A DNA stretch of 64,000 bases from NCBI GenBank assembly GCA_965652145.1, contig CBFGTV010000008.1:12334-76333 (forward strand), read 5' to 3'. The notes beneath the pieces were generated by a model. That model saw only the letters and a program-made list of their open reading frames with translations. It had not been told where the DNA came from and did no database searches. Both the position numbers and the translations under genes were made by a program. The stretch comes from CBFGTV01 sp965652145. GTDB taxonomy: Bacteria > Bacillota > Clostridia > Peptostreptococcales > Natronincolaceae. Below are positions 15,857 through 24,539 of this stretch, in pieces; positions within the stretch are counted from its first letter, which is position 1; every line of letters begins with the position of its first letter.

Positions 15857-16165
15857 CTATTTTCTCTTTTTCTTTTTTTTATGGGCTTCATATTCATTCA
15901 CCTTTCTTTCAATCCATTTGAACATAAACAGACCCCATAAAAGTCCAACAGGGCAAAAAATAATTAGGGCGTAAAGGGTTTCAATAGAGAAAAGACCCTT
16001 CAGTAGTTTTTCAATTGAAAAGCCTTGGGTTGTTAATACCAATAATATTCGATAAATGATAGCTGTACTGATCCCCCAGTTTAAAACTCCATGAACCAGT
16101 ATATAACGCTTTTTTCCCATTTGATAAGCCTTTAAAACCCGTTCCTGCTGCGCTTTATCCTCCAT
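15857..16165 (-). CDS. Small two-helix membrane protein, 102 residues
   Basis: Two hydrophobic segments (about 23-45 and 62-82), with a lysine-rich C-terminus ending KKKKKRK on what should be the cytoplasmic side. A ribosome binding site GGGGG lies upstream of the ATG at 16165. No family recognised. It stands alone between a plus-strand operon and another minus-strand gene. Confidence 0.6.
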   Translation of the reverse strand: MEDKAQQERVLKAYQMGKKRYILVHGVLNWGISTAIIYRILLVLTTQGFSIEKLLKGLFSIETLYALIIFCPVGLLWGLFMFKWIERKVNEYEAHKKKKKRK

Positions 16166-16282
16166 AATGATGTCCCCCTTTTTCCTTCAATTATATCAAA
16201 CACAAAAATCTTTGACCATTCAATGATATATTATTCCCTTGGGAATCTTTCATGAGAGGTACCCACAGAATAACAACTATTG

Positions 16283-16326
16283 AAAAAACATCCCAGAAAC
16301 AAATGAGAGCATGTTCTCTGGGATGT
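16283..16326 (-). terminator. Terminator of the Gmad2/PrcB lipoprotein gene
   Basis: ACATCCCAGA (16288-16297) pairs with TCTGGGATGT (16317-16326). On the minus strand a run of six T follows. Confidence 0.85.
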
Positions 16327-16332
16327 TAATCA

Positions 16333-17424
16333 TCATTTAAACCTCACGGGTATTTTAAGTCTTAATTGAAACGATCCGTTTTCCTGACTGTATTCCCCCA
16401 GTTCAAGACTGCCCGTTTCTGAGTCTGGAGCTGTAAAGACAATTTCGTCATCAAAGCTTCCCCACTGGGGCCCCCCGGCTTCAGCCTGTACCACAGCCTC
16501 ATGAACAATCTTACCGGAGGCATCTATTATTCTTACCACAAAGGACCCCTCAAAGGCAATGATTTTTCCCTTTACCTGAAGGGGGCTTGTTATTTCACTA
16601 TTTTTTTCGGGCTTTTCCAACCCGGCAAAAATTAATTTTTCTTCCATTTCATATTCTTCCCCATCAATGGTGACCACTTGATACTGAGAGGCTTGGTCTG
16701 ATTTAACCCTAACCATCACCTCTGGATAGGTAAGGGCCTGGGTGTTTGTATCTTCCACCCCAGGCGTAACCTCCTCGATGGTAATTCTCCTGGGGTAAGC
16801 CTCTTGATCGTAGTTCGTCACCTTGATGGAATAGCCTCCGGTGGGCTTTTCGCCAGCAATTATTTTAATATAGGTACCATCAGGATGCTGATAAACATAG
16901 GCCCCCTTTTTCCTTCCAAAACCCTCAAGCCATTCCCTTGCCTCCTCTGGAAGCACCTCTTCTTCTACAATGACAAATTCACTGTGAAAATCCCGGGTAA
17001 TAAAATCCCGAAGGGCTTTAGATTCTATAACATATTCCATACCCGTGGGCCCAAGGGTCAGCCGCTGATTCTGCTCTGCCAGATAAATCACCAGCTCTTT
17101 ACTTTCTTCCCTTTCTTCCTTTAAATAAACCACCATTCCCTGTTCTGTGACCACCTCTTCTGAAGCAGCTCCTTCTTCAAGGGGCCTTGTTTCCCGAAGG
17201 ATATTGGCCACCTCTTTAAATAGGGCTTCATCCTGTAAGACCGGTGTTCTTTCCAGATCATGAATAATTTGAAAGCCTGTAATTTCTTGCGCATTTATTT
17301 CATGGTAGGTATACTGCCGAATTTCCCCCTCATCTACCTCAGAGGGAATCTTCTCCTGAGGCTGACATGCGGTCACAATTATCATCAGACATATCTGAAA
17401 CAGCAGCATATTTAATTTCTTCAC
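16333..17424 (-). CDS. Lipoprotein with PrcB-like and Gmad2 domains
   Basis: 363 residues. A lipoprotein signal peptide ends in VTAC with C20 as the lipidated residue. The central part (about 170-225) contains the AYVYQHPDGTYIKIIAGEKP stretch and following residues typical of the PrcB C-terminal (protease-complex regulator) domain. The C-terminal 95 residues (from about 265) fit a Gmad2 immunoglobulin-like domain often found in germination or sporulation surface proteins. It acts outside the membrane. Monocistronic, with its own terminator. Specific function unknown. Confidence 0.8.
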   Translation of the reverse strand: MKKLNMLLFQICLMIIVTACQPQEKIPSEVDEGEIRQYTYHEINAQEITGFQIIHDLERTPVLQDEALFKEVANILRETRPLEEGAASEEVVTEQGMVVYLKEEREESKELVIYLAEQNQRLTLGPTGMEYVIESKALRDFITRDFHSEFVIVEEEVLPEEAREWLEGFGRKKGAYVYQHPDGTYIKIIAGEKPTGGYSIKVTNYDQEAYPRRITIEEVTPGVEDTNTQALTYPEVMVRVKSDQASQYQVVTIDGEEYEMEEKLIFAGLEKPEKNSEITSPLQVKGKIIAFEGSFVVRIIDASGKIVHEAVVQAEAGGPQWGSFDDEIVFTAPDSETGSLELGEYSQENGSFQLRLKIPVRFK

Positions 17425-17511
17425 CCTTAACCGCCTCCTTTGGATCTGTTAATATCAGTTATCTTTCAATATTTATATCCAAATTCGGCTAAATCATACA
17501 TAAAAAGGAGG

Positions 17512-18957
17512 TTAGCTATTTTTCCGAGCCTCTAATTTTTCCTGAAGCAGCTCCTTTGCCATTTGAGGATTGGCCTGGCCCTTAGTGGCCTTCATGACCT
17601 GCCCCATTAAATAGCCCAAGGCCTGGGTTTTCCCTGAAAAATAATCCTCAAGGGATTGGGGATTAGCCTCCATCACCTCATCAATTATTTTTTCCAGCAC
17701 ATCGGTACCGCTAATCTGGCTTAGGCCTTTTTCCTCCACAATAGACATGGGGTCCTTGCCAGTCATAAACATTTCTTCAAAGACCTCTTTTCCTATCTTA
17801 CCGCTGATCTTACCCTCGTCAATCAGCTTCAGCAAGGCTACCAGGTCAGCCTCTTTCAAAGGAATAACATCCTCCTGCTCCTGTTCCTTCAAGAGCCTTA
17901 GCAGGTCCCCCAAGACCCAATTGGCAGCAATCTTAGGATTAGCACCGCCCTTTACAACCCCTTCATAGAACTGACTTAAGGCCTTATTGCCTACCAGTAT
18001 GGCTACTTCCTTTTCAGTCAATTGGTATTGCTTAACAAATCTGACCTCCTTGGCGGCGGGCAGCTCGGGTAGATCTGCTTTGATTGCATCCACCTGGGCC
18101 TGCTGAAGCAATATCGGAGTTAAATCAGGTTCGGGGAAATACCGATAATCATGGGCATCCTCTTTGCTTCTCATGGGAATGGTTCTACCCTTACCACTGT
18201 CCCACCGGCGGGTTTCCTGAACAACCTTGTGACCTTCCCCAAAGCTATACAGCTCCCTTTGCCGTTTTTCCTCCTTTTCCATGGCCCTTAAAAGCTCTTT
18301 AAAGGAGTTCATATTTTTAATTTCCACCTTGGAGTTTAATTCCGTCTGCCCCATTTTTCGGATAGAAATGTTGGCATCACAACGGAGGGAGCCCTGCTCC
18401 ATTCGACAGTCAGAAACCCCGGCATATTCCAGTACCGCCTTAAGGGCTTTCACATAGGCCACTGCCTCCTGGGGTGAACGCATGTCTGCTTCTGATACAA
18501 TTTCAATGAGCGGCACCCCTACTCTGTTATAATCCACCAGAGATACGGCTTCTTCTTCAAGATGCACCAATTTTCCCGCATCTTCTTCTATGTGAATCCG
18601 ATTAATTCTAATGGTTTTTTTGACCCCTTCCACCTCAATCTCTACACTGCCTTCCTTGCAGATGGGCAGATCATACTGAGAAATTTGATAGGCCTTTGGC
18701 AGGTCCGGGTAAAAGTAATTTTTACGATCCATTTTGTTCACCAGGTTAATACTACAATTAAGGGCTAGCCCAGCTTTAATGGCTAAATCAACCACCTCTT
18801 TATTCAAAACCGGCAGCGTTCCCGGCAAACCCAGGCAAATGGGGCAGGTATGGGCATTGGGAGCGGCCCCAAAGGTGGTCGGACAATTACAAAAGATTTT
18901 TGACTGGGTGTGCAGCTCTGCATGTACCTCAATACCAATAATTGTTTCCCAAGCCAT
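17512..18957 (-). CDS. gatB: Asp/Glu-tRNA(Asn/Gln) amidotransferase subunit B GatB
   Basis: 481 residues from the ATG at 18957, chosen because GGAGGAG lies just upstream and it overlaps the gatA stop by one base (TAATG). The first residues MAWETIIGIEVH and a CNCP...CPICLG zinc site near residues 25-45 are characteristic, as is KNYFYPDLPKAYQIS (about 80). The C-terminal helical YqeY-like tail that binds tRNA is present. GatB provides the kinase activity that activates the mischarged Asp or Glu. Last gene of aspS-gatC-gatA-gatB. Confidence 0.97.
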   Translation of the reverse strand: MAWETIIGIEVHAELHTQSKIFCNCPTTFGAAPNAHTCPICLGLPGTLPVLNKEVVDLAIKAGLALNCSINLVNKMDRKNYFYPDLPKAYQISQYDLPICKEGSVEIEVEGVKKTIRINRIHIEEDAGKLVHLEEEAVSLVDYNRVGVPLIEIVSEADMRSPQEAVAYVKALKAVLEYAGVSDCRMEQGSLRCDANISIRKMGQTELNSKVEIKNMNSFKELLRAMEKEEKRQRELYSFGEGHKVVQETRRWDSGKGRTIPMRSKEDAHDYRYFPEPDLTPILLQQAQVDAIKADLPELPAAKEVRFVKQYQLTEKEVAILVGNKALSQFYEGVVKGGANPKIAANWVLGDLLRLLKEQEQEDVIPLKEADLVALLKLIDEGKISGKIGKEVFEEMFMTGKDPMSIVEEKGLSQISGTDVLEKIIDEVMEANPQSLEDYFSGKTQALGYLMGQVMKATKGQANPQMAKELLQEKLEARKNS

Positions 18958-20432
18958 TATTTCTCCTCCTTCCATTGGGGTCTTTTTCCTGTAAGATCAA
19001 GGCTTTGTTCAAGGGCGTAGGCAGCTTGAAGCAGTTTTTTTTCTGTATAGGCTTTGCCAATCAATTGAAGGCCTATGGGCAGACCACCTTCACTAAAGCC
19101 GCAGGGCATTGACAAGGCCGGCAACTTAGCCAGGTTTACATTAATCGTATAGATATCGCCTAAATACATCTCTAAGGGGTTATCCAGCTTCTCACCCAAC
19201 CGATAGGGTAAGGTGGGGGTGGTGGGGCTTAAAATTATATCATAGGACTGAAAAACCCTTTCAAACTGTTCTATAATTTTTTCCCTTAAAGCCTGGGCCC
19301 GATTATAATAGGCATCATAATAGCCAGAGGAAAGAGCATAGGTACCCAGCATAATTCTACGCTTCACCTCGTCTCCGAAGGCCTCGGTTCTGGTTTTTTC
19401 CATTAACTCTTCCAGCTTTTCAAATTCCACCGGCCGGTATCCATAGCGTACGCCGTCAAAGCGTGCCAGGTTGGAGCTGGCCTCGGCTGAAGAGATAATG
19501 TAGTAGGCTGAAAGCCCCTCCTGGTTAATGGGCAATGAGATTTCTTCTACAACAGCACCTAATTTCTGAAATAATTCTATACTTTTTTGAAGGGATGCTA
19601 AAATTTCAGGGTCTAGCCCCTCTTGGAAAAATTCCCTGGCAACAGCTATTTTCAAGCCTGCTGCCCCTTTGTCTAGGTCCCTCAGATAATCCGTCTCGAT
19701 GGGCTGCTGGACGCTGGTACTGTCCATGGAATCATTTCCCTGCAAAACCTCCAGGCCAAGGGCACAATCTTTAACTTTTTTTCCAATGGGCCCGATTTGA
19801 TCCAGGGAGGAAGCAAAGGCAATTAGGCCAAAGCGTGAAATTAATCCATAGGTTGGCTTTAACCCCACCACACCGCAGAAGGCGGCCGGTTGCCTGATAG
19901 ACCCGCCCGTATCTGAGCCCAGGGCCAGGGGTACCATTCCTGCCCCCACCACTGCAGCCGAGCCTCCCGATGATCCTCCTGGCACCCGATCTTGATTCCA
20001 TGGGTTTTTGGTTCTTTTAAAGGCAGAATTTTCATTGGTTGACCCCATGGCAAATTCATCCATGTTAGTTTTACCTATAATAATGGCATCGGCTTCCTTT
20101 AGCCGCTTTACCACAGTAGCATCGTAGGGTGGAATAAAATCTTCCAGCATCTTAGAAGCACAGGTGGTCAAAATCCCATCGGTACAGATATTATCCTTCA
20201 ATGCAATTGGTACTCCCGCCAGCTTGCCCAAGCTTTCACCCCTGGCAGCCCTTTCATCTATTTTTTTTGCGGCGATTAATGCCTCTTCTTCACAAAGGGT
20301 AATAAACCCATCTATTCGAGGCTCTACTTCCTTAATTTGCTTTAATGTTGCCTTCACCACCGCTTCTGCGGTGAAGGTTCTCTCAATAATTCCTGTCCTT
20401 ATGGCCTCTACGGTCATGGTTTCTATTTGCAT
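18957..20432 (-). CDS. gatA: Asp/Glu-tRNA amidotransferase subunit A GatA
   Basis: 491 residues, the glutaminase subunit that releases ammonia from glutamine for transfer to Asp-tRNA(Asn) or Glu-tRNA(Gln). The amidase-signature catalytic triad is visible: K in ALKDNICT (near residue 79), the cis-Ser in the GGSSGGSAA loop and the nucleophile Ser in SDTGGSIRQPA. The gene follows gatC by 12 bp and overlaps gatB by one base. Confidence 0.97.
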   Translation of the reverse strand: MQIETMTVEAIRTGIIERTFTAEAVVKATLKQIKEVEPRIDGFITLCEEEALIAAKKIDERAARGESLGKLAGVPIALKDNICTDGILTTCASKMLEDFIPPYDATVVKRLKEADAIIIGKTNMDEFAMGSTNENSAFKRTKNPWNQDRVPGGSSGGSAAVVGAGMVPLALGSDTGGSIRQPAAFCGVVGLKPTYGLISRFGLIAFASSLDQIGPIGKKVKDCALGLEVLQGNDSMDSTSVQQPIETDYLRDLDKGAAGLKIAVAREFFQEGLDPEILASLQKSIELFQKLGAVVEEISLPINQEGLSAYYIISSAEASSNLARFDGVRYGYRPVEFEKLEELMEKTRTEAFGDEVKRRIMLGTYALSSGYYDAYYNRAQALREKIIEQFERVFQSYDIILSPTTPTLPYRLGEKLDNPLEMYLGDIYTINVNLAKLPALSMPCGFSEGGLPIGLQLIGKAYTEKKLLQAAYALEQSLDLTGKRPQWKEEK

Positions 20433-20444
20433 ACTGCCACCTCC

Positions 20445-20732
20445 CTATTCAATAATCCTGGGTACTTCAATGTAGCCCTGCCGCACTTTTTTCGCATTTT
20501 TAAAGAGTTTTTTCTTATCTTTAAAAATAGTTGCCTGATCCTCCCTTAATACCGTCTGTTGCACCGGTTTCAGATCGACAGCCTTGGAATCATTAAGCTC
20601 TAACCTATCAATTGATTGAAAGTGACCCAGTATGGCCTCAAATTCCTTTGCCATTTTTTCTGCTTCAGCCTCTGTCAGCCTTAGCTTTGCCAGCTTAGCA
20701 ATATATTGAACCTCTTCCCTTGTAATTTCCAT
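20445..20732 (-). CDS. gatC: Asp/Glu-tRNA amidotransferase subunit C GatC
   Basis: 95 residues, the small belt-like subunit that stabilises the GatA-GatB complex. The beginning VQYIAKLAKLRLTEAE and a C-terminal segment LFKNAKKVRQGYIEVPRII match the family. It has a GGGAGG-type ribosome binding site and follows aspS by 12 bp. Confidence 0.95.
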   Translation of the reverse strand: MEITREEVQYIAKLAKLRLTEAEAEKMAKEFEAILGHFQSIDRLELNDSKAVDLKPVQQTVLREDQATIFKDKKKLFKNAKKVRQGYIEVPRIIE

Positions 20733-20744
20733 CCTTGCTCCCTC

Positions 20745-22034
20745 CTATGGTGTTATTCTCTTTAAATCCCTTGGTAATAGGGTTGCCTGACGTATGTTAT
20801 CCAATTCAAGGAGCTTCATGGTGATCCGCTCCAGGCCTATGGCTAAACCTCCATGGGGCGGCATGCCATATTTAAAGCTATCAACATAAAAATCAAAGTC
20901 CTCGGGGTTTAAGCCAAATTCCACCATGTTGGCCTTCAGGGCCTCGTAATCATGAATTCTTTGACCCCCTGTGGTGATTTCAAGCCCTTTATAAATCAGG
21001 TCAAAGCTCTTGGTCATGCCGGGTAATGCCTCATCAGGCATGGTATAAACGGGCCTTTTAGCCGCCGGATATTTTGTTAAAAATACAAAATCACTTTGGT
21101 AAACCTCTTTCACATATTGGGAAAAAAGCATTTCCCCCTCAGCATCAATGTTCCCTACTGGTGACTTCTTTCCGTATTGATCCAGTAAAACCTGCTGTGC
21201 CTCGGATAAGGGAATTCTGGGAATAGATTTAATTTCAGGCAGTTCAATTCCAAATAGCTTTAATTCCTTTTCACAGGTCTTATTCAAATGCCCCATTAAA
21301 TATTTCAAGAAGGCCTCTTCTAAGTCCATAATATCTTCTTCGCTTTCAATAAAACCCATTTCTATATCGAGGCTGACATATTCATTTAAGTGTCGCCAGG
21401 TATTATGAAGCTCTGCCCGATAGGCATGGCCTACCTCAAAAACCCGTTCAAAGCCTGCCCCCACCATCATTTGCTTATAAAACTGGGGACTTTGGGCTAA
21501 AAAGGCCCTAGTATCAAAGTAATTTACCGTAAACATTTCAGAGCCTCCCTCGGTTCCCGAGGCAATTAGCTTGGGTGTGTGGATTTCAGTAAAGTGTCTG
21601 GCCTTTAAAAAACTTCTAAAGGCCTCAACAATTTCCTCCTGAACCTTAAAGGGTGCCCTGACCCTTGGGGACCGAAGGCTGATGCTTCGATGATTCAATT
21701 GGGTTTCAAGATTGGCCTTTACGGCTCCGTTGTTAATAGGGAAGGGCAAAGTATCGTAATGGGCATTTCCCACTACAGTAAGGCTGCTTACCTGAATTTC
21801 AACACCACCAGGAGCCTTTTCATTTAAATGGCTGACACCCCGGGCTTCAATGGCCATTTCAAGCCTCAGACCCTCCCTTAAGTCCTTTTCCACCACCAGC
21901 TGTAAAATGCCGGTTTTGTCTCTTAATTGTACAAAACTGATTTGACCTATGTCATAAATTTTATGAATCCATCCCTTTACCAGTACTTCTTCACCAATTT
22001 TCTCGCTAACATCTTGTACATAGCTTCGCTGCAT
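20745..22034 (-). CDS. aspS2: Aspartyl-tRNA synthetase, archaeal-type, probably non-discriminating (AspS2)
   Basis: 429 residues, without the roughly 150-residue GAD insertion of bacterial AspRS, so archaeal/eukaryal-type. An OB-fold anticodon-binding domain (about 1-100) is followed by the class II catalytic domain (motif 2 FERVFEVGHAYRAE, motif 3 GLAIGLERITMKLL). In the anticodon domain H24 (GWIHK) and P75 (EKAPGG) occupy the places where discriminating archaeal enzymes have Trp and Lys and non-discriminating ones have His and Pro. The co-transcribed gatCAB supports synthesis of Asp-tRNA(Asn) for amidation. A T-box lies upstream. Confidence 0.93.
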   Translation of the reverse strand: MQRSYVQDVSEKIGEEVLVKGWIHKIYDIGQISFVQLRDKTGILQLVVEKDLREGLRLEMAIEARGVSHLNEKAPGGVEIQVSSLTVVGNAHYDTLPFPINNGAVKANLETQLNHRSISLRSPRVRAPFKVQEEIVEAFRSFLKARHFTEIHTPKLIASGTEGGSEMFTVNYFDTRAFLAQSPQFYKQMMVGAGFERVFEVGHAYRAELHNTWRHLNEYVSLDIEMGFIESEEDIMDLEEAFLKYLMGHLNKTCEKELKLFGIELPEIKSIPRIPLSEAQQVLLDQYGKKSPVGNIDAEGEMLFSQYVKEVYQSDFVFLTKYPAAKRPVYTMPDEALPGMTKSFDLIYKGLEITTGGQRIHDYEALKANMVEFGLNPEDFDFYVDSFKYGMPPHGGLAIGLERITMKLLELDNIRQATLLPRDLKRITP

Positions 22035-22086
22035 AAAAATTCCCTCCTTCAGCTCTCCTTTAGTCCATTCTTTAATTTAGGGCAAT

Positions 22087-22124
22087 AAAAAAACCCGCTC
22101 CTATACCATTGGTATAGGGACGGG
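22087..22124 (-). terminator. T-box-controlled terminator
   Basis: On the minus strand CCCGTCCCTATACC pairs with GGTATAGGAGCGGG across a short loop (22094-22124), followed by seven T (22087-22093). The T-box sequence just upstream can compete for its 5' half. Confidence 0.92.
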
Positions 22125-22391
22125 ATTCTGTTGGCTTCTCGCGGTGCCACCCTAGTTAGCCTTAATAAGGCTCTCTTAATCAGTACGGACACAGTGTATC
22201 GATACCTAGCTGATATAACGGTCAGCGACCGACTAAGTCTACTCTCCCACGGGGGATTTCGGTTAGCTGCTCAGGGGTGTTCTTCAGTACAGGCTTTGTA
22301 TTGGGCTTTCACCATCCCCAACTCGCTTCGACGCCACACTTTGTACTTACTCTCCCCATCAATGCATTTTCATGAATGGCTTTTTATATTT
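22087..22391 (-). promoter_or_regulatory. T-box riboswitch of the aspS2-gatCAB operon
   Basis: The conserved T-box sequence AGGGTGGCACCGCG is at 22140-22153 (minus strand), followed by a terminator. Upstream lies a long stem I with AGAGTAAGTAC, GAAAGCC and, on the 3' side of the specifier loop, TGAAGAACACC. The specifier candidate is AAC (Asn), read from 22281 down to 22279, followed by A; it overlaps GAA (Glu) as GAAC. Uncharged tRNA would stabilise the antiterminator. A T-box with overlapping Glu and Asn codons is known from the Clostridium acetobutylicum aspS2-gatCAB operon. Confidence 0.93.
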
Positions 22392-22397
22392 AGAAGT

Positions 22398-22426
22398 ATT
22401 ATACCCATAATTAAATAGAAATGCAA
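22398..22426 (-). promoter_or_regulatory. Promoter of the aspS2-gatCAB operon
   Basis: On the minus strand TTGCAT (22421-22426), 17 bp, TATAAT (22398-22403). Transcription would start near 22391, just before stem I of the T-box. The stretch from here to 22647 is AT-rich and holds nothing else that I recognise. Confidence 0.8.
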
Positions 22427-22647
22427 TCTTTTTTTGAAAATTAATTTTTTTATATATATTATTTTCATTGAATAGAGTCAAATTAATCTGCTTTTTTCAT
22501 CCTCTTTCATCGGGCTTTAGTTAAATGTTTCCTTCTGGCTTAATATTTATCCTTCAATACAAAGAAGCCCCCAGATCGCTAACTGTAAAGGGTTCTGGTT
22601 AAGCTACCCTGCTGCTGATCTAAGGGACCTTTATAATATTTCAATGT

Positions 22648-23289
22648 TTATTCTTCTAAAGGTTTATCGTCTGACCAATATAAATTTTCCATTACCAAGC
22701 TGGCTCTAGGTACAAAACCCTCGGCGAATTCCCCCGGATGCCTTAAAATAAAAACAAAATACCTGTCATGATGCTTTCCTAAATAAGCATAGGCTTCACC
22801 GTTATTTCCATGGTACTCTTCAATCGACCAATCCTTCAGGCGATTTTCGGCTTCAACAGCCTCACCGTCGAACCCTTGAAGGGTCAGCATTCCCCCTTCT
22901 CCAACCATTTGGGGCTGCTCCTTTATGGTCTCTGGGAAGAAAAATAGCTGCAGGTATACATCGTCTTTTTTCTCATTATTATAATTGGCATAGAACCAAT
23001 AGACATCTCCTTCGCCAGAGCTGGCATTTTCAACAATTAAATCCTCTGGAACATAGGTTTTAAAAATACCGCCATTGTAATAATAAGATACAACGGTTTC
23101 CTCCATTCCTTCTATTTCAATTGTTTGTTCCTTTGATTCGGATAGCCGGGTTTCATTTTCTGGATTTTCCTGCTCCCGATCTTGTTCCTGTTTTATCTGA
23201 CTTTCTTCAGGAGGCCGAGTGCTGCATCCTGTCAAGGCCCCTGTTGCCACTAGGGATGCTATAATCACCCATGCAACTCTTTTTTTCAT
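22648..23289 (-). CDS. Lipoprotein of unknown function
   Basis: 213 residues. Lipobox LTGC with C22 as the lipidated residue, then an acidic linker rich in Glu and Gln (about 25-60), then a compact domain of about 150 residues with many aromatic residues (VVSYYYNGGIFKTYVPEDL, VYWFYANYNNE). No family recognised. It should sit on the outer face of the membrane. It is divergent from a LysR gene, with which it shares the intergenic region that holds a dyad. Confidence 0.75.
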   Translation of the reverse strand: MKKRVAWVIIASLVATGALTGCSTRPPEESQIKQEQDREQENPENETRLSESKEQTIEIEGMEETVVSYYYNGGIFKTYVPEDLIVENASSGEGDVYWFYANYNNEKKDDVYLQLFFFPETIKEQPQMVGEGGMLTLQGFDGEAVEAENRLKDWSIEEYHGNNGEAYAYLGKHHDRYFVFILRHPGEFAEGFVPRASLVMENLYWSDDKPLEE

Positions 23290-23368
23290 ATTTTGACCCT
23301 CCTTTTAAGTGGTATTCAATCATTAGACGCAAGGATTTAAACTTTGTTCCCCCTTAGATTGATATGGT

Positions 23369-23402
23369 TCAATAACCTACAATCACCAGGTTTATTGATA
23401 CC
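23369..23402. promoter_or_regulatory. Candidate LysR operator dyad
   Basis: TCAATAACCT (23369-23378) and AGGTTTATTGA (23388-23398) form an imperfect inverted repeat with a 9-bp centre. It lies in the divergent region about 85 bp before the LysR start, where autoregulatory LysR sites usually are. Confidence 0.45.
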
Positions 23403-23486
23403 ATTATATTACTTAATTGGCAAATGTTCTTTTATCATATATTATAATTATGTGGGAATTAAATGACATGCAAGGGGGAAGTCAAA

Positions 23487-24377
23487 ATGGAGATTCGTAC
23501 CTTACAGACCTTTTTGGTAGTTGCAGAGGAATTGAACTTGACACGGGCCGCCATCAAGTTGAATTATTCTCAGCCTACCGTAACAAAGCATATTAAAAGC
23601 CTTGAGGATGAACTGGGAACAGTATTACTTACAAAGCATAACGGGAAGTATGTATTAACCCATGCAGGAGAGCGTTTATACAAGCATACCATTAATATTA
23701 TCAGAGAAATAAATATGACCTATGATATTTCCCCTAAACAAGGGGCCAAGCGTACCATTAAGTTTCAGGGCCATGACTATTATGGCTTTCGTTACTTTAT
23801 TCCTGTAATCAAGGAAATGATTAGACTGGACCCGACAATCACCTTTGAAATTAATGCCTCTAGCAATGAGAGTACCATTAGAAAGCTATTAAAAAAGGAA
23901 ATTGATTTGGGTATTGTTTCGGGAATAATAACATCCTCTGATTTAATTCATGATTGTATTGGCTACGAAGGGATGTGTATTTGTATTTCTAAAAAGAACT
24001 ACGCAGCAAACCAGGATTTAAAGTATTATTTAGAAAAATACCCTGTCATTATTGATCAAGCAGAAAAGTTTAACTACCACAATTTTTTTGATAAGTATTT
24101 GAATCAACCCACCATTATTCATTGCAGCAGCGATGAAATTACCCAAGAAGCAATTCTTCAAGCAGACATACTGGGGATTGTCAGGTCAGGAAGGCTGCAA
24201 CAATTTATACAATCAGAGGAAATTGTCATATTAGAAACCCTGACCAAGGAAGAGCCTATCCATGTAGTTCGAAACAAATCCACAGCTTACGATAATCATA
24301 TAATCAACTGTTATGATTTAATTTTAAAGCAAGCCCAGTTTAATAAAAACAGTAAAGTGCTGATTAATTGGGGATGA
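23487..24377 (+). CDS. LysR-family transcriptional regulator
   Basis: 296 residues from the ATG at 23487. An in-frame ATG at 23463 is rejected because AAGGGGGAAG sits right before the later one and the family begins MEIRTLQTFL. The N-terminal winged helix-turn-helix (about 1-60, with NYSQPTVTKHIKSLEDELG) is followed by a periplasmic-binding-type effector domain. The effector is unknown. The next plus-strand gene, 460 bp away, is an APC amino-acid transporter that may be its target, but the terminator between them means separate transcripts. Confidence 0.93.
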   Translation: MEIRTLQTFLVVAEELNLTRAAIKLNYSQPTVTKHIKSLEDELGTVLLTKHNGKYVLTHAGERLYKHTINIIREINMTYDISPKQGAKRTIKFQGHDYYGFRYFIPVIKEMIRLDPTITFEINASSNESTIRKLLKKEIDLGIVSGIITSSDLIHDCIGYEGMCICISKKNYAANQDLKYYLEKYPVIIDQAEKFNYHNFFDKYLNQPTIIHCSSDEITQEAILQADILGIVRSGRLQQFIQSEEIVILETLTKEEPIHVVRNKSTAYDNHIINCYDLILKQAQFNKNSKVLINWG

Positions 24378-24453
24378 TTCCGTTACCCTCTACTTTGCCT
24401 CCCGCTCTTTTTTTATCATTTTACCATTCCTTAAAGGCCAATCAAATAATCAT

Positions 24454-24490
24454 TAAAGAAAGGAATAATGATCATTCCTTTTCTTTTTAC
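24454..24490 (+). terminator. Terminator after the LysR gene
   Basis: AAAGGAAT (24459-24466 region) pairs with ATTCCTTT around a short AATGATC loop, and the pairing extends outward; TCTTTTT follows. Confidence 0.75.
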
Positions 24491-24539
24491 TTTTTGAACT
24501 GAAATTAAGCTATAGTATTAGTCAAGAATGTCTGTCAAG

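Noticed and set aside
22131..22418. 95-codon open frame on the plus strand
   Set aside because: It lies wholly antisense to the T-box leader, has no ribosome binding site and no recognisable product.
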